Part shown: positions 61,444-64,000 of the stretch, piece after piece
Position numbering within the stretch: position 1 is the stretch's first letter
How the letters are laid out: the number at the start of each line of letters is the position of its first letter
Assembly (NCBI GenBank): GCA_021324655.1
Contig: JAJPIP010000009.1
Location: forward strand, 1 to 64,000
DNA length: 64,000 nucleotides
Source: Pseudomonadota bacterium
GTDB taxonomy: Bacteria; Chloroflexota; UBA5177
Reading direction: 5' to 3'
Position numbers and translations under genes: made by a program
The notes under the pieces: generated by a model
Told to the model about the DNA's origin: nothing
What the model saw: the letters and a program-made list of their open reading frames with translations, nothing else
Databases searched by the model: none

Positions 61444-62381
61444 CGGACGAGGCGCCGGTCATCGCCATCGTCGGGCCGACGGCGGTGGGGAAGAGCGCCC
61501 TCGCGCTGGAAATCGCGCGCAGAGTCGGCGGGGAAATAATGACCGCCGACTCCCGGCAGGTGTACCGATACATGGACGTCGGTACGGCCAAGCCGACTGC
61601 AGCCGAGCGGGCCATGGCGCCCCACCACATGCTGGATCTGGTCGAGCCTGGCGACACGTATACCGCCGGCCGCTACCGTGAGGAAGGCACGCGGGTGCTG
61701 GCGCGGCTTGCGACGTCAGGCACCCCGGCTCTTGTCGCCGGAGGCACCGGTTTCTACATTCGCTCCCTCCTCGATGGCATGCTCCCTCCCGCGGTCGAGC
61801 CGAATCCTGAACTGCGGAAAGTGCTGAGAGCGCTCGCCGCCGACGCGGGACCGCACGCTCTCCATTCTCGACTCGCCGAGCTGGATCCGACCTCCGCCGC
61901 GCGCATTCACCCGCACAATGTCCCGCGCCTGGTGCGCGCGCTCGAAATCATTGACGCTCTCGGCGGTCCGATTCCCAGCCGGCAGGGGCGAGAGGTACCG
62001 GCGCTCTACATCGGCTTGACGATGGACCGGGTCCGCTTGCGAATGCGGTCAGACCAGCGTGTCCTTGCTCAGATGGAGAGCGGACTCGTCGAAGAAACGG
62101 CGCTGTTGCTCGCCATGGGGTACGATCCGGCGTCGCCGGCGCTGACGGGTTTCGGGTATGCCCAGATGGTCGCCTACTTGACCGGAAGCATGACGCGCGA
62201 CGTAGCGATCATGGCATACCAGCAAGCTACTCGCGCGTACATCCGGCGACAAATGACCTGGTTTCGGGCCAACTCGAGCATCAACTGGATCGATGCCGAG
62301 GGGTGTCCGATTGACGAGGCGATGAGATTGATTACCGCTTGGACTTCCCGCGCCGTCCCACGCGATGCGCCGCCGGCTTGA
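61440..62381 (+). CDS. miaA: tRNA dimethylallyltransferase
   Basis: A 313-residue MiaA, which adds the dimethylallyl group to A37 of tRNAs reading codons starting with U. The P-loop is AIVGPTAVGKSALAL, followed by ADSRQVYRYMDVGTAKPT and PHHMLDLVEPGDTYTAGRY. The substrate DMAPP comes from the MEP pathway (ispH is at 26990). The GTG start lies in the larC stop. The end overlaps the converging NHL-repeat gene by 50 bases. Confidence 0.95.
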   Translation: MTDEAPVIAIVGPTAVGKSALALEIARRVGGEIMTADSRQVYRYMDVGTAKPTAAERAMAPHHMLDLVEPGDTYTAGRYREEGTRVLARLATSGTPALVAGGTGFYIRSLLDGMLPPAVEPNPELRKVLRALAADAGPHALHSRLAELDPTSAARIHPHNVPRLVRALEIIDALGGPIPSRQGREVPALYIGLTMDRVRLRMRSDQRVLAQMESGLVEETALLLAMGYDPASPALTGFGYAQMVAYLTGSMTRDVAIMAYQQATRAYIRRQMTWFRANSSINWIDAEGCPIDEAMRLITAWTSRAVPRDAPPA

Positions 62382-64000
62382 CCGCAACAGAGCGCAGCGA
62401 GCCGAATATTGTCACCCGGTTGGTCTCCGGGTCAGTCACCGCAATTACTCCGTTGCGCTCGGCGGTGACCCCGATCGGCATGCTCAACGACCCGTCGCCG
62501 ATGGTGCCGAGCTCTCTGCCGTCGGCGGTGAAGACCAGAACATTGCCGTCGGAGGGATTGGTGGCGAGCACCGTGCCCGAGCGCGGATCGACCGCGAGGT
62601 AGGGCTCGTCGTATGTTTGCGCTTTCCAACTTGTCACCGGCCACGAGCGAAGGTAGACGCCGGCGGCGGTGAACTCCTGAATCCTTCCGTTCCAGAAGTC
62701 GGAGACATACACATCTCCATCGGGGGCGACGGCAACAGACGAGGGTTCGTCGAACTGGCCGGGCAGACTGCCGGGCGAGCCGAACGACGAGACATACCGA
62801 CCGGAACGGCTGAATATCTGGATGCGTTTGTTGCCCGTATCGGCCACATAGATCCGACCAGCCGGGGAGATCGCGACGGAGCGTGGGCCGTAGAACTGCC
62901 CGGGTCCGGAGCCGATCGGTCCACCGCCGATCTGGCGCACGAAGCGCCCTCCCGGCGTGAAGATTTCGATGCGCTGGTTCCAGGTATCGGCCACGTAGAC
63001 CAGCCCGTCCGGACCTACCGCGACGCCAAAGGGCGACTGATTGGCGCTGAAGTCCCCCGCGCCTGACCCTGCCTTGCCCCAAGCGCGGATCTCCCGTCCT
63101 GTCGTATCGAAGACGGCGATTCGGTGATTGAGCGTGTCGGCAACGTAGAGATGTCCCTGGGGGTCGGCGGCGACGTCGCGCGGTCCGGCGAGGGGAGTCG
63201 GTGATCCTACGAGAGCCCGTACGACGCGGTCGTTGATTTTGTGACCGCTGCCCTTCGGGTTGGACGGGGAAGTGGTGCCGGCCGAGAAGTAGCGCGATCC
63301 CGGGACCAGGTCACGGCGCACGGCGAAGTACATCCAGCGCGTTCCACGCGTCCCGAACGGACGGCGGTACATGAACCAATTCCAGACATGTGACCAATCT
63401 TGCGGGGTACCGACAAGATTCGACAGCGTCTCCTGGCCTCCAAAAAATGCCGCCCAGTGCGCCGGAAACCAGACCTTGTAGTCCTCCGGAAACCACCAGT
63501 TCCAGCGATACCGCTGGACAACGTAGTGTTTCAAGATCTGGGCGCGAGCGGAAGAGTACTCCCCGTAGCTGTCGAGCATGAGCAGAACATCGCACCATTG
63601 CCCGCCGCAGGCGGGACCCACGAAACTGGTGGTGTCGGTGACTGCGTTATCGTCGCGGAGGTACCACTGGAACGGCCAGCCGCCCAGGTCGTTGGTATCG
63701 AGCCCCACCGTGACGTTGGGCCAACCGCGCATGTGCTCTATCTCGCGGGCGGCTGTCGGAACGTCCTGTGACGTCTGCACGTAGATCAGCATCTCCGTTG
63801 GGTTGGCGCCGTCGACATAGTTAAGAGCGAAGGCTGAGTGGACCTGCGCGGCCAGCAGCACCGTCAGGAGGGCGACCGTGGCGGTTCGCCACGTGGGGCG
63901 GAAGGAGACGGCGGCGACGCCGACAAAATAACCCGCGAGGAGGAGCAGCGGCAGCTCAACGTGGATGAGAAGCCACGGCATCTTCTCGCCCGCCCACGAG
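62332..64000 (-). CDS. Membrane glycosyltransferase-like protein with NHL-repeat C-terminus (partial)
   Basis: The gene runs off the right edge; 556 C-terminal residues are visible. At the edge the sequence SWAGEKMPWLLIHVELPLLL matches the motif of the TIGR03663 membrane protein family (Agl23-like, linked to flippase or glycosyltransferase functions), followed by two helices and an exterior Trp-rich domain (residues 80-230 of the visible part). Then come about five NHL repeats, each near LYVADTLNHRIAVFD, VYVADTWNQRIEIFTP or IYVADTGNKRIQIF, predicted to form a beta-propeller outside the cell. Fusion of the two parts is common in Chloroflexota-like genomes, as I recall. Confidence 0.8.
   Translation of the reverse strand, partial: SWAGEKMPWLLIHVELPLLLLAGYFVGVAAVSFRPTWRTATVALLTVLLAAQVHSAFALNYVDGANPTEMLIYVQTSQDVPTAAREIEHMRGWPNVTVGLDTNDLGGWPFQWYLRDDNAVTDTTSFVGPACGGQWCDVLLMLDSYGEYSSARAQILKHYVVQRYRWNWWFPEDYKVWFPAHWAAFFGGQETLSNLVGTPQDWSHVWNWFMYRRPFGTRGTRWMYFAVRRDLVPGSRYFSAGTTSPSNPKGSGHKINDRVVRALVGSPTPLAGPRDVAADPQGHLYVADTLNHRIAVFDTTGREIRAWGKAGSGAGDFSANQSPFGVAVGPDGLVYVADTWNQRIEIFTPGGRFVRQIGGGPIGSGPGQFYGPRSVAISPAGRIYVADTGNKRIQIFSRSGRYVSSFGSPGSLPGQFDEPSSVAVAPDGDVYVSDFWNGRIQEFTAAGVYLRSWPVTSWKAQTYDEPYLAVDPRSGTVLATNPSDGNVLVFTADGRELGTIGDGSLSMPIGVTAERNGVIAVTDPETNRVTIFGSLRSVAVKPAAHRVGRRGKSKR

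Overview
The window is a gene-dense, high-GC bacterial chromosome segment with no rRNA, tRNA, insertion sequence, prophage or CRISPR array that I can see. Neighbours commonly overlap by 4 bases (GTGA or ATGA), and GTG and TTG starts are frequent. SecA-PrfB adjacency, PspA-associated PspAA/PspAB proteins, lipoproteins with Thr/Pro linkers, F420-type enzymes, and a membrane protein with an AGEKMPW motif fused to NHL repeats all suggest an uncultured Chloroflexota or Dormibacterota-like lineage. That placement is inference from gene content, not a phylogeny. No gap without a gene exceeds 300 bases. The two largest, 12592-12877 and 42573-42850, hold a promoter, and a promoter plus a structured leader, respectively.

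Left part (1-12.6 kb): the end of an acyl-CoA carboxylase operon (beta, epsilon, biotinylated alpha) is followed by YjbQ, a hotdog thioesterase and an acyl-CoA synthetase, suggesting acyl-CoA metabolism. Then come a PaaI-type thioesterase, a DUF3048 lipoprotein, argS, dcd, small zinc-binding and membrane proteins, a HAD hydrolase and an APH-type phosphotransferase. From 13.8 to 16.6 kb an LLM flavin enzyme, an NADPH:F420 reductase and an FAD oxidoreductase are translationally coupled. From 16.7 to 21.3 kb an IclR regulator heads an operon for a three-subunit molybdenum hydroxylase. Its FAD subunit carries the extra four-cysteine [4Fe-4S] insertion typical of 4-hydroxybenzoyl-CoA reductase.

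Middle part (21-42 kb): a secreted protein of unknown family, a peroxiredoxin, microproteins, an operon of ornithine cyclodeaminase-like, FAD oxidoreductase and degenerate iron-ADH genes, ispH with an M23 peptidase and a ROK kinase, and a FecCD-type ABC transporter without a binding protein. An envelope-stress module follows (pspA-pspAA facing pspAB-htpX). Next are two small membrane or transporter genes, an alpha/beta hydrolase, an M55 peptidase, a Nudix hydrolase, queA and two TrkA-type RCK proteins.

Right part (41.5-64 kb): moaB, an LPXTG-type surface protein preceded by a near-consensus promoter and a 213-nt highly structured leader, a SurA-like lipoprotein, a heptose-phosphate adenylyltransferase-like gene, a second AI-2E family protein, yebC, a secreted lysozyme-like protein, smc, secG, LOG and HAD genes, an FHA protein, a C-terminal processing protease, prfB with a programmed +1 frameshift, secA, larB-larC, miaA, and at the edge a partial glycosyltransferase/NHL-repeat membrane protein.

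The least explained element is the structured leader at 42605-42760. Other points worth checking are two probable CTG start codons, a recurring TACAAT -10 box that sometimes implies leaderless mRNAs, the Gln in place of the usual catalytic Glu in the molybdenum subunit, and the prfB recoding site.
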